Part shown: one piece after another, positions 1 through 10,337 of the stretch
Layout of the letters: each line of letters opens with the position of its first letter
Position numbering within the stretch: position 1 is the first letter of the stretch
Origin: Fraxinus americana
Taxonomy: Eukaryota > Streptophyta > Magnoliopsida > Lamiales > Oleaceae
Assembly (NCBI GenBank): GCA_035079005.1
Contig: CM068719.1
Coordinates: forward strand, 9,504,061-9,568,060
Direction of reading: 5' to 3'
Length of the DNA stretch: 64,000 nt
Translations under genes and position numbers: made by a program
Notes under the pieces: model-generated
Seen by the model: the letters and a program-made list of their open reading frames with translations, nothing else
Database searches by the model: none
What the model was told of the DNA's origin: nothing

Positions 1-1156
1 CCCCAAAGTGGGGCTCAGCCCGAGCCTAGCTCGAGCTTTCCGAGCCTCCGAGCTTTTTTGCCACCGCTATCTACGTTGTTGTCGGCTTTTCCTTGGATTA
101 CTCTAGGTTCTCCTGTCGTCGCTTATTTTGGGTGGTTGGAGGCGTCTGTGGCAGTTAGGTTTGGATAGGTACTAGCTTTGGAAAGTTCGGGAGATTTGGC
201 AGGTATATTGGGTCTAACTTGTTGGGTTTTAAAAACTTTCGTAACCAGTTTTGCTAGGCTCATATTGTTGGACTTCCTATTATTATTTCAACTGGATTTG
301 TTTTCTATCGTTATTATTGAGAGTAAAATCAATGGATTTTTGGCTGAGATCCGAGGATTCTTAAGCGAATGGGATAAGAAAAGACACCAATTGAGTTATG
401 GATTTGTTGGTTGGGCATGTTGCTTTGTTGTTTGGGCTTCATTATTTTTTGATGAATGGGTTCGATTTTGGAGACTTTAATGAATGCTTATGGGCCTGGG
501 CAATTTTGAATGGGTGACTGGGATTGTATTTTGTTATTGGTTGTGAGCAATTGGGCGATAAATGGTGGTTTCTCTTCATGGGCTGATCTTTTGTGGACTA
601 ATTTTGTGTAAGCTTTGGAATGTGGCTTGATTTGCTTCCAATAAGAAAGTTGGGATCATATTGATGGGTCATAGGGATGAGAGAGATGGAAGTGCAGACC
701 ATTGAGTTTTGGTTGCTCAGATGATGAGTTAAAGTTTTGGTTTCTCGGAAGAGGATCATCTTTGGCTTTTTTTTTTTTTTTTTGTAGGCTGTTTTGTGGG
801 ATTTTTTTTCCCCACCTCCAGTAACTGGAGTTTTGGCCGATGTTTTGGGGTTAGAGCTTTTGTCGGAATCCGAATTATGTGTTCGACTAAGTTCCCAACA
901 GATAGAACTCACTGTGTGTCGACACACTTTCTGAATTTTTTTTTAAAGTTCTTCTTGGGGAGTGTGAGTTCTCTGGAGTATCTTTCGAGTGTTCTTTGTT
1001 AGTTACTGCACTATTTGTTGTTCTTGGTCTCTCGTCGTCACTAATTTTCGTAGATGATTGCTTTGATTTGGATTTCTACTTCTTGGGCAGAAATATTGTC
1101 ACTATCGCCTGCTCATGATTGCAAATTGATTTTTTACTAACATCAATTTGAGGGAG
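1..1156. other. Non-coding left flank, possible interior of an older retroelement
   Basis: I recognise no gene here. The open frames are short and carry no family motif. The right end (about 1143-1156) reads as a short AT-rich stretch followed by a purine run. It continues, once Copia-1 is removed, into a second purine run and a TGTCAA LTR start at 7131. I infer that this block could be the 3' interior of an older LTR element whose 5' LTR lies outside the window. No polymerase motif was found, so it could equally be non-coding host DNA. Confidence 0.3.
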
Positions 1157-1800
1157 TGTTACGTTTTTGTGCTTGCCATCTTCAGCTGGTTAAAGCCCAA
1201 TGATGAAGCCCAATTAGTAACAGCCCAGTGTGCAATCTCGTATTTCTATTATGCGACTTTGGTTCTAACTAATTAAGCTGGCTGAGATTGTGACACTTGG
1301 TAACGGCTGGATCGTTGGATGCACTGTGACTCTACACAATTCGAGACTCTTCCTTTTCTGATTCATTCTGTCGATTCGTTTAGGGTTTCAGTCTTGTTTG
1401 AGTTTCTCTCTGTAATTTTTCTCTTGATGAAAACTTATGGTTTTCATCTGTAATCTTGAGGTTAGATAATCTTGGTGATATCTTTGTATAGATTACAGTT
1501 TGGTTGTGATTCTAGTGTTCTTGGTGAGCATAGATCAGGTTTACTGTGTGTAATTCGAAAAGGGAAAAGTAGAGAGATTTGGGCTGAGGGTTGAGTCGAG
1601 TGGTTCTTTTGTGTCTCTGATCTGTACTTGATAAACTTCGTTTGAATTCTAGTGGATTAGAACGATAATCGCTCCGGTGAATGCTCAACGGGTGACTAGC
1701 CCTACTTTGGGGTGAACATCTGGGCCTTAGGGCGAAAAATCTTCTGTGTTCTTTTTGTTCTTGTTATTGTGAATGTTTTTGGGCTTGTAAAATACCAACA
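1157..1800 (+). repeat. Copia-1 5' LTR
   Basis: This 644-bp direct repeat pairs with the copy at 6445-7123. It is 35 bp shorter because a block present in the 3' LTR just after AACAGCCCA is missing. The missing block lies between two short GCCCA-like repeats, which suggests a deletion by microhomology after insertion. It begins TG and ends CA. Confidence 0.95.
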
Positions 1801-1801
1801 A

Positions 1802-1813
1802 TGGTATCAGAGC
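1802..1813 (+). promoter_or_regulatory. Copia-1 primer binding site (tRNA-iMet)
   Basis: TGGTATCAGAGC starts one base after the 5' LTR and matches the 3' end of plant initiator tRNA-Met, the usual primer for copia reverse transcription. Confidence 0.9.
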
Positions 1814-2330
1814 TTCTCGATCTGAGACTGGAAATTTTCGATCTAAGGATTTTTCTTGGCGTTCTTGGCGATCTGGTAACTGATCTACACGGATCTGTAC
1901 TGGGGGAGTTGGATCTTCAATTTTTGTAAAAGTAAAATAGTTTGGTTTTCACTATTTTACACTGTTGAACTGAGACACGTCTGGTAACGAGTATAGAACC
2001 CTAATCTTGTTTTTAAATTTTTCGATTTCTGGTAATTTTAGTCTTCTTAGTTGAAACCCACCCTGATCTTCCTTTGTCTAGGGTTTCATACGAGAACCCT
2101 AGAATCTGAGGGGACAGAGTTTAACGGTTTCTTCAAGACTGTCTTTCTTTATCTGCTTTTCGAATTATTACATATTGTGTTCTATTACTTAAGACTGTCT
2201 GCTTACTCTGTTCACGTGTATTATACAATCTGAGTGAACACTACTGCACACAAACACTTGGTGTGTTTTCTTTATGTGCATACTTTTTCATACTTTCTTT
2301 ATTTGTCACCTCTGTTTATGTGTGTACATT

Positions 2331-5300
2331 ATGGCAAGTACAAAAATTGATATTGAAATTTGGAATACTAAAGGAGACTTCAGTCTTTGGAGTAAAAAGA
2401 TGAAGGCACTTTTAATGCAACAAAAATGTGCTAAAGCCTTAGATGAATCTTGGGATACTGAAATTACACAAACTAGAAGGACAGAACAAATTGAGACTGC
2501 CTGGAGTACCATATTCCTACACTTATCTGACAATGTGATTAGAGAAATAGGAGATACTACTACTGCAGCAGAAATATAGACCAAACTTGAAACCTTATAC
2601 AAAAACAAAACTCTTCCCAATAAATGTTACTTGTGGAAACAGTTTTTCAGTTTCAAGTTTGACTCAAGATGTGATCTTGAAACAAACTTGGACAGGTTTA
2701 ATAAACTGACCCAAGATCTCACAAACAGTAGTGAGACCTTATCTGATAACCACAAATCTGTAGCCTTACTATCATCACTGCCTGATAAGTATAAGGAACT
2801 TAAAAATGCTTTAGAATATGGTAGAACCTCTATTAGTGTTGATGATGTTGTGTCTTCTTTAAGGAACAAAGAACTTGAGTTCAAAAGTGAATCAAAAACC
2901 TCCATAACTAGAGTGGGTTATAACATAAAAGGTAGTTATCCCTTCAAGAAGAACAACAATCAATTTCAGAATAGAAATTTTGTAAAACCAAAAGTATATT
3001 CTGAAAATTTCTCTAAAGGTAAACCTAAATTCAATAAATTTAATAGTAAGGCTAAAGGTAAGACATGTTACTTCTGTGGTAAAATGGGTCATTATATAAA
3101 AGACTGTCTCAAGAGGATGAATGAACTGAAAAACTGCAATAAAATGGAGGGTGAAGCTGCAATAGCTTATGAAGAAGCTGCAGTCACTAATGGACAAGTC
3201 TATGTGACTTGTCATTCATCTGTTGGAGATGAATGGATTCTAGACTCATGATATACTTTTCATAGGACACCTTGTAAGAAGTACTTCACTGAATACTTAG
3301 AGACTAATGGAGGACAAGTAATAATGGGAAATGATTTTTCTTGCAAAATTAAAGGAATTGGAAAAATTGTTTTGAAACTTGACAATGGGAATGATCTGAT
3401 TCTAAATAAGATCAGATACATCCCCAACTTAAAGAGAAATTTAATTTCTTTAGGCACACTTGATGATGAAGGTTTTAACACAATTATAAATAAAGGTACC
3501 TTGATTCTACAAAAGAATTTTGCTAAAATTGCTCAAGTTTTTAAATCAAATGGAATTTATATTCTGAAAGCTTTACAACAAAAGAATCAGTCTATTGCTG
3601 CTGCAGTCACATTGTCTGATAAATCTGAAATATGGCATAAAAGATTAGGACACATAAGTGATAAGAATCTGCATATTCTTAAGAAACAAGGACACTTAGG
3701 AAATGAAAAAATTGAAAAGGTATCTTTTTGTGAACATTGCATATATGGTAAGCAAAAGAAATTGCCTTTTTCTGCAGGCACACATAAATCTAAATGCATA
3801 CTTGATTATCTTCATGCTGATCTTTGGGGACCAGCTTCTGTGAATACCTATTCTGGTTTTAAATACTATATTCTGATTATTGATGATTTGTCTAGGAAAA
3901 GTTGGGTCCTACTTTTGAAAAATAAATCTGATACTTTTCAAAATTTTGTTACTTGGAAAACTCTTGTTGAAAATCAAGTAAATAAGAAGGTTAAAGCCCT
4001 TAGAACTGACAATGACCTTGAATTTTGCAATGAGGAGTTTGATAATTTTTGCAAAGACAATGGGATTCTTAGGCATAGAACTGTAGTCTATACCCCACAA
4101 CAGAATGGACTGGCTGAGAGGATGAATAGAACTCTGTTAGAAAGAGTTAGGTGTATGTTAACTAGTTCAGGTCTTCCAAAATTATTATGGGGGGAAGCTG
4201 TCAAAACTGCCTCATATCTCATAAATAAATGCCCCACCAAATCCCTGAACTATGAAACACCTGACCAAGTTTGGAATGGACAGCCTGCTAATTATTCTAA
4301 ACTTAAAACCTTTGGTTGTTCTGCCTATGTACACCAAAATGAAGGAAAACTGGAGCCTAGGTCCATTAAAGGTGTTTTCTTGGGGTATGGTGAAGGTGTT
4401 AAAGGATATAGGGTTTGGCTGAAGGGTCGGGGAAGTTACAGAGTCACTATAAGTAGAAATGTTGTCTTTAATGAGTTAGACATGCCCTGCCACAAAGGAA
4501 AAGAGTCTACTCCAACTGAAACTGATCAAAATATAAGTATTATTCAAACAGAACTTTCTCCAGCTGATTTTAATACTGGAAATGAAGATCAGTTTCAGGT
4601 GGAGCATGTACCTGAGCAGGATACTCATGAACCTGATTCTGAAACTGAACCTGACCATCACATTAACCCTTTAGAAGATTATCTTTTGGTCAGAGATAGA
4701 ACTAGAAGGGATATAAGACCACCTGCTAGGTACAGTGAACCTGATTTTATCACTGCCCTTAGTATTATAGGATCTTTGGAAGGTGATCCTACTTCTTATG
4801 AAGAGGCTGTTGAAGGAAAGAATGCTAACATGTGGCTTGAAGCCATGAAGGATGAAATGTTGTCTTTAGAAAAGAATAACACTTGGGTATTAGTCAATAA
4901 ACCAAAAGGGGTTGAAGTCATTGACTGCAAATGGATCTATAAGGTTAAAGAAGGAGACCCCAAGGATGGTAGTGTTAGATTCAAGGACAGACTGGTTGCT
5001 AAGGGGTTTAACCAAAGGGAGGGAATTGACTATAATGAAATTTTTTCTCCGGTAGTCAAGTATACCTCTATAAGAATTTTGTTATCTATTGTTTCTCAAT
5101 ATGATTTTGAATTGGAACAACTAGATGTGAAAACAGCATTTTTGCATGGAAATTTGGATGAAAAAATTTTTATGAGTCAACCAAAAGGTTTTGAACAAAA
5201 AGGAAAAGAAAACTGGGCGTGCTCTTTGAAAAAATCTCTTTATGGTTTAAAACAAGCACCTCGACAATGGTATATCAGATTTGATACTTTCATCAAAAGC

Positions 5301-6353
5301 CTTGACTTTAACAGAAGTGAATATGATCCATGTTTTTACTATAAAGGAAAAGGAGGTCCAAATTCTTATTATCTTTTACTTTATGTGGATGACATGTTAT
5401 TGGCTGGTTATGATGTAGATGAACTTAATAACATCAAGCAAAAACTTAAGCAAGAATTTGAAATGAAGGACCTAGGTTGTGCTAAAAGGATCCTAGGTAT
5501 GGAGATTAAAAGAAATAAATCTGATCACACCCTGTTTCTAACACAACAGACTTACATTTTAAAAATGTTAACTAGATTTTCTATGAATGAGGCTAAAGGT
5601 GTTACTTTACCACTTGCAAGTCACTTCAAGTTTACCGTGGAACAATGTCCTAAATCTGAAATTGAAAGAAGTAGAATGGATAAAATCCCTTATGTTAATG
5701 CTATATGTTCTGTTATGTATGTTATGGTCTGCACAAGACATGATCTTGCCTTTGCCATAAGTACTTTAAGTAGATATATGAGCAATCCTGGTGAATATCA
5801 TTGGGAAGCTTTAAAGTGGCTGCTGAAATACTTAAAATGGACTTCTGATCTGGGTTTAATATTCTGTAAAAGTGAAACTGAAATTCAACTTAAAGGTTTT
5901 GTTGATTCTGACTTTGCTGGTAACTGTGACAATAGAAAATCTACTTCTGCCTATGTTTTTACTGTGAATAATACCTGTGTTAGCTGGAAATCTCAGCTGC
6001 AAAAAATTGTAGCCCTTTCCACCACAGAGGCTGAGTACATTGCAGCCTCAGATGCTGTAAAGGAAGGTATTTGGTTAAAGAATTTATTGGATGAAATTGG
6101 CTTCTCTGGTAATGATGCTACTGTTTACTCTGATAGTCAATCTGCAATACATCTTAGTAAAAATCCAGTCTTTCATGACAGGACAAAACATATAGATGTT
6201 AAATTCCATTTCATAAGAGATATCATAGAAAAGGAAATTATCAAAATTGATAAGATTTCTACTAAGTGTAATCCAGCTGATATGGGAACCAAAATACTTC
6301 CTTTATATAAATTTAAAGATTGTTTAAATCTCCTAAATATTGTTACTAACTAA
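2331..6353 (+). pseudogene. Copia-1 gag-pol polyprotein, two nonsense mutations
   Basis: One frame runs from the ATG at 2331 to the TAA ending at 6353, 1341 codons including the internal stops. Gag has a UBN2-like start and a CCHC knuckle (CYFCGKMGHYIKDC, near 3066). The protease site should read D-S-G but reads D-S-stop, because a TGA falls at 3249-3251. GAG_pre-integrase (WHKRLGHIS), the integrase DDE core (HADLWGP, RTDND, AER), RT (YVDDML, near 5382) and RNase H (DSDFAG, STTEAEY, DSQSAIH) follow in order. The other stop is TAG at 2577-2579, where relatives usually have tryptophan. No frameshift was seen. Several conserved positions are altered, for example KSTSA for KSTSG. The downstream 1009-codon open stretch has no start signal of its own; it simply lies between stops. 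Confidence 0.92.
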
Positions 6354-6433
6354 TATTTTTGCAGCTACATGATCAAATGAAACCGGAGGAGGTGTTAACT
6401 TCTAATCTACAATTAAACCCGAAGATGTCAAGC

Positions 6434-6444
6434 AAGGTGGAGAT
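6434..6444 (+). other. Copia-1 polypurine tract
   Basis: AAGGTGGAGAT lies immediately before the 3' LTR, in the place and with the composition expected of the plus-strand primer. Confidence 0.75.
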
Positions 6445-7123
6445 TGTTACGTTTTTGTGCTTGCCATCTTCAGCTGGTTAAAGCCCAATGATGAAGCCCA
6501 ATTAGTAACAGCCCACTTAACCTTTGAGTGTGACCCGTTTCCTGGCCCCAATGTGCAATCTTGTGTTTCTGTTATGCGACTTTGGTTCTAACTAATTAAG
6601 CTGGCTGAGATTGTGACACTTGGTAATGGCTGGATCGTTGGATGCACTGTGACTCTACACAATTCGAGACTCTTCCTTTTCTGATTCATTCTGTCGATTC
6701 GTTTAGGGTTTCAGTCTTGTTTGAGTTTCTCTCTGTAATTTTTCTCTTGATGAAAACTTATGGTTTTCATCTGTAATCTTGAGGTTAGATAATCTTGGTG
6801 ATATCTTTGTATAGATTACAGTTTGGTTGTGATTCTAGTGTTCTTTGTGAGCATAGATCAGGTTTATTGTGTGTAATTCGAAAAGGGAAAAATAGAGAGA
6901 TTTGGGCTGAGGGTTGAGTTGAGTGGTTCTTTTGTGTCTCTGATCTGTACTTGATAAACTTCGTTCGGATTCTAGTGGATTAGAGCGATAATCGCTCCGG
7001 TGAATGCTCAACGGGTAACTAGCCCTAATTTAGGGTGAACATCCGGGCCTTAGGGCAAAAAATCTTCTGTGTTCTTTTTGTTCTTGTTATTGTGAACGTT
7101 TTTGGGCTTGTAAAATACCAACA
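6445..7123 (+). repeat. Copia-1 3' LTR
   Basis: This 679-bp repeat is the fuller copy and is followed by the GGGAG target duplication. By eye it differs from the 5' LTR at about 18 aligned positions, roughly 2.8%, with a strong excess of C/T and G/A changes. Confidence 0.95.
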
Positions 7124-7130
7124 GGGAGGA

Positions 7131-7308
7131 TGTCAATGAGATCGAATAAGATTACGGAGATCGTCGAAGATTACGATTATATTATCATTATAATTGTACC
7201 ATATATAGATATATTGTTTTACCATATTTAGTTATGATTTTGGTTTTATATAATGAGAGAACCTCTCACATAGAGGGGTATCGAGTCTTTTATTGAGTAT
7301 ATTTGACA
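7131..7308 (+). repeat. Short LTR relic (about 178 bp)
   Basis: The segment begins TGTCAA and ends TTGACA, a perfect 6-bp terminal inverted repeat of the TG..CA type, and a purine tract precedes it at 7124-7130. It holds a TATA-rich centre and sits exactly where the homology to the last RPAP3 exon stops. I infer the 3' LTR of an older element, with Copia-1 inserted into its polypurine tract. No second copy is inside the window, so the pairing is untested. Confidence 0.5.
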
Positions 7309-7469
7309 TTACGGTCACCCGAAAGTCCCCAACAAGAAACCTCAAGCTGCTAAGCTGAATCTGGTGGGGCAATATCTTTTGCAGCTTCAGCCCTGGTGAG
7401 ATCAGCAGCTCTGGCAGCAAGCTCTTGCACAGATGCCATCAATTCTTGCTTTCCATTTTTGTGTTTACT
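7309..7469 (-). pseudogene. RPAP3: RPAP3-like last exon with stop, cut by LTR relic
   Basis: The exon starts after a T-rich AG acceptor and reads SKHKNGKQELMASVQELAAR, then RAADLTRAEAAKDIAPPDSA and a TAG at 7350-7352. Past the stop the frame still resembles the conserved C-terminal block (QLEVSCWGLSGDR), with substitutions at usual W and R positions. Homology ends at the border of the LTR relic at 7308. The rest of the domain should lie left of the window if that relic's element is intact. Confidence 0.7.
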
Positions 7470-7504
7470 CTAAAAAAAAAGTTTCAATCAAAACAGATTA
7501 CAAT

Positions 7505-7508
<4 letters not shown>

Positions 7509-7537
<29 letters not shown>
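7509..7537. repeat. (GA)n microsatellite
   Basis: About 14 uninterrupted GA units just upstream (gene sense) of the last RPAP3-like exon. Confidence 0.95.
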
Positions 7538-7539
<2 letters not shown>

Positions 7540-7540
<1 letters not shown>

Positions 7541-9578
7541 TGGAGCAGGAAATTTGAGACCAAGACACATATACTATGAATTTTACATCTAAAAGCAAAT
7601 ATGATACAAATTGTCCTCACTATCAGAATCTCTATTTATTGATATCACGTAAAAACAGCAAGATGATTCTTTATCTCAATCCCGGACATCATAGAATTTA
7701 ACCAATCAATGATGCCTCATCATAGTATACTTTTGACATTAACCGCCAAGACTCTCCACGAGCATCTCACCATATGTTGTTCTGCCCATGGACAGATTAC
7801 TTGTTCATCAAAATAAAAACCAAGAGTTGCAATCTCTATAATACTTGTATGGAGTGAATTTCAAACATATAACTTATTGTTTCCAATTTTTATTAAGAAG
7901 TAAAAAAGCTAGCTTCGAGGTACTATTTTCACAATTAAAAATAGGGAGTATTCATACTGTTGTCTAGCAATATTTTTTCCCATAAAAACTGCACAGAATA
8001 GGACCTGTTATCTGTTTGCATTATAGCCCAACATATTAGTTATTGAGCTATTAAAAGAATGACTTGATCATGGGATCCCCATCATTATCCCAGGAGAAGT
8101 AACGAGAAGAACTATAGAATGGACTGCCACCAAATCATGGATTGCAGGTGAAAGGAAATTTTATGTCAAGAGCTTTTGAATTGTCAACAATTTCTTATTA
8201 CAAATGAATCCCAACAACTTCAAGAGAAAAAGAGGCATTCGCCTTTTACACAATGGTTCCTTCAAACTATTCTGTTTTCTTTTTCTTTTTGGACGATGAA
8301 GGGCAGATAATCACTAAAAGAGTGATATGTGGGCATGGGCATTCAACACAATCTTTTTAGTTGAAATGCAGCATCCCATCAATCCAGCCAGATATCAAAA
8401 TATATGGGACTACGAGCGTATAAATTGGTGCATGTCAGTTTTCCACTTTTCCTATTGTAGTTGCAAAATTTGACCAACTTCTCCATCCAAGGGTATTCTT
8501 CAGAACGGTTGTAAATTTTTTAGCATCTTCGTCATTTTATTTGCACATCCATTCTCCATCAAGAAACCAATTTCGAATCACTGTTCAAAATAGGAGGGAA
8601 CCCTTACAAGTTACTGAATGTTATGACAAAAAAATTTTCATCCTCAGACCAGGAACACAGCAAGCATGGGAAAACCCTACTATGGTAACAAAGATCTCTG
8701 ATGCTCGGACTCTTCGAAATGGACGGAGTACCTGTGTCGGACACGACACGACACGAGTATGGGTATGGGATATATGTCGAATCCTCCAAGTTTCAATCGG
8801 ACACTTCGTTGTTTCTGCGTCTTTCTTTTTTTTCTTCCCCTTTTCTTCTTCAACGACGACACAAGGTTTTCCCTTCTTTTTCTTCTATCTTTTCTCTTTG
8901 CCTGTTCTTCTTTTTTCATTTTCTCTCTGTATCGATGGTTTAGGAATTTCTTTGTATGAAATGAAAATGGGTTCTATATAGTTCAACTTGGTATTCCATT
9001 AAGTTTAGATTGTAATCAAGTCCCTCATTTTCTGTTTTATATAACATTTAGTAATTAACTTTCCATAATTGAAACCTAAACCCCAAAATTCTATTTTATT
9101 CGTTTTAACCCCTTATTCAATACTCATTTCCTTCTTTGTGAAGGATTGATTTTGGTTTATTTAAAATGACATCTTGGGTTAATAAAAAAATTAAAATTTG
9201 AAAGACATACCCACGTACTCGTGTCCAAAATTTGAACTCTTTTTAGTCATGTTCTCATATCTTATATTTTAGAAAATAAGGGATCTGACACTTGGATATA
9301 TACCCATACCCGAGTTCGAGCATCATAGACAAAGCTCAAAACCCCTTTGGCTTTCTAACTAAAAATTTAGTCCTGTAAAATACCCTTAACCTGGTCACTC
9401 AGAATGTCATACAACACTCCTAAAATTCTGTATCGAATAATTTCCTACCTTGTGTCATCCTTCCATTTCCTCTGCCACTGCTATCTTCCACCTAAGTACC
9501 ACTTTCTAGTACACATACACTCCTACAATACAGTGAATTCACAGAAAGAAGTTTGATCTGAAGTGGCAACTTAAAAAT
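7540..9578. other. Non-coding DNA, intron of the RPAP3 relic
   Basis: AT-rich sequence between the last RPAP3-like exon and Copia-2. I see no further exon. The open frames at 8541-8981 and nearby run through a pyrimidine-rich tract (8810-8930) and look accidental. The only structured part is the candidate element at 8695-9332. Confidence 0.6.
8695..9332. repeat. Candidate non-autonomous element with short inverted ends
   Basis: The left end reads TCTGATGCTCGGACTC and the right end, reversed, reads TATGATGCTCGAACTC. Each is followed inward by a related block (GAGTATGGGTATGGGATATA on the left; a GGGTATGGGTATATA match on the reversed right). Between them is a pyrimidine-rich then AT-rich core. 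This suggests a MITE or foldback relic, but no target duplication was found. Confidence 0.35.
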
Positions 9579-10286
9579 TGTTGGGTTAAGTCCACTTTAA
9601 TGTGGGCTTGGGGCTTTGATAAAAGCTCAAGACAATCAAATAAAGCCCAAAACAAAACAAAACATAATTGTGCATAAATGGAGGTGTGTTTAGGCAGTTA
9701 TAGACACACAAACACATTCAAGCTGAAAACCGACAGAAGAAAACAGAGAAGCAAAACAGGGGAGAAGAGAAAAGGGTAGGAAGAGAGGTTGTTTGTAAGA
9801 TTCAACGGTGGATCCTTCTCCGATCTTTCTCAAATTTCAGTATATCATTGTCGACAACTCAAGCTACGTATCTACCGGTTTGGATCGTCGATTCCCTTCT
9901 TGTACTGTTTCATCTGTCGAGAGTTCCAAACCTTTAGTTTGATGTATATTTGTTGAAATCCACTTTTGTGTGAAGCTTGTGATTTTTGGATGTACCTCTA
10001 GTATTATCTAGAGAGAAACTTGTGTAACCCATTATTTTATAGTGGAGGTTTGAGTGTGGGTGGTTTACTGTCACCTCGTGGTTTTTTCCCTTCGCCTTGG
10101 AGGTTTTCCACGTGAACAATGGGTGTATTATTTTTCTGTGATTGTTTGGTGCATATTGGTTTATTTTCTTGATTGGTTTATCATCCATTTTTGACACGCG
10201 AAGAGGGAAAAATATCATTCTGCTGTGGCTGGTTTTTGTTGTTATAGAGCTCAGGTTTCTTTGTGTTGTAGTAGTTTTTCCCAACA
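9579..10286 (+). repeat. Copia-2 5' LTR
   Basis: A 708-bp direct repeat of 14346-15053, with TG..CA ends. Differences cluster in the last 200 bp. Confidence 0.95.
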
Positions 10287-10289
10287 AAG

Positions 10290-10301
10290 TGGTATCAGAG
10301 C
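10290..10301 (+). promoter_or_regulatory. Copia-2 primer binding site (tRNA-iMet)
   Basis: TGGTATCAGAGC begins three bases after the 5' LTR and matches the initiator tRNA-Met 3' end. Confidence 0.9.
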
Positions 10302-10337
10302 ATTGGGTTGCTAGGAGTTCATTTCTTGTGTGTTAAA

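Larger units (their letters stand above)
1157..7123 (+). mobile_element. Copia-1: complete Ty1/copia LTR retrotransposon
   Basis: A complete element of 5967 bp. It has two LTRs that start TGTTACG and end CCAACA, a primer binding site right after the 5' LTR, one gag-pol frame, and a purine tract before the 3' LTR. The 5-bp target duplication GGGAG is exact (1152-1156 and 7124-7128), so the ends are firm. Domain order gag, protease, integrase, RT, RNase H is diagnostic of copia. The LTRs differ at about 18 positions by eye, mostly transitions, plus one 35-bp length difference. Two stop codons in gag and protease make it non-autonomous today. Confidence 0.95.

Noticed and set aside
178..480. 100-codon open frame on the plus strand near the window start
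   Set aside because: Hydrophobic but with no family motif, no splice context and no coding composition. The region may be retroelement interior.
8541..8981. 146-codon frame and several overlapping frames on both strands
   Set aside because: They exist because of a pyrimidine-rich tract and are open in many frames at once; no motif was recognised.
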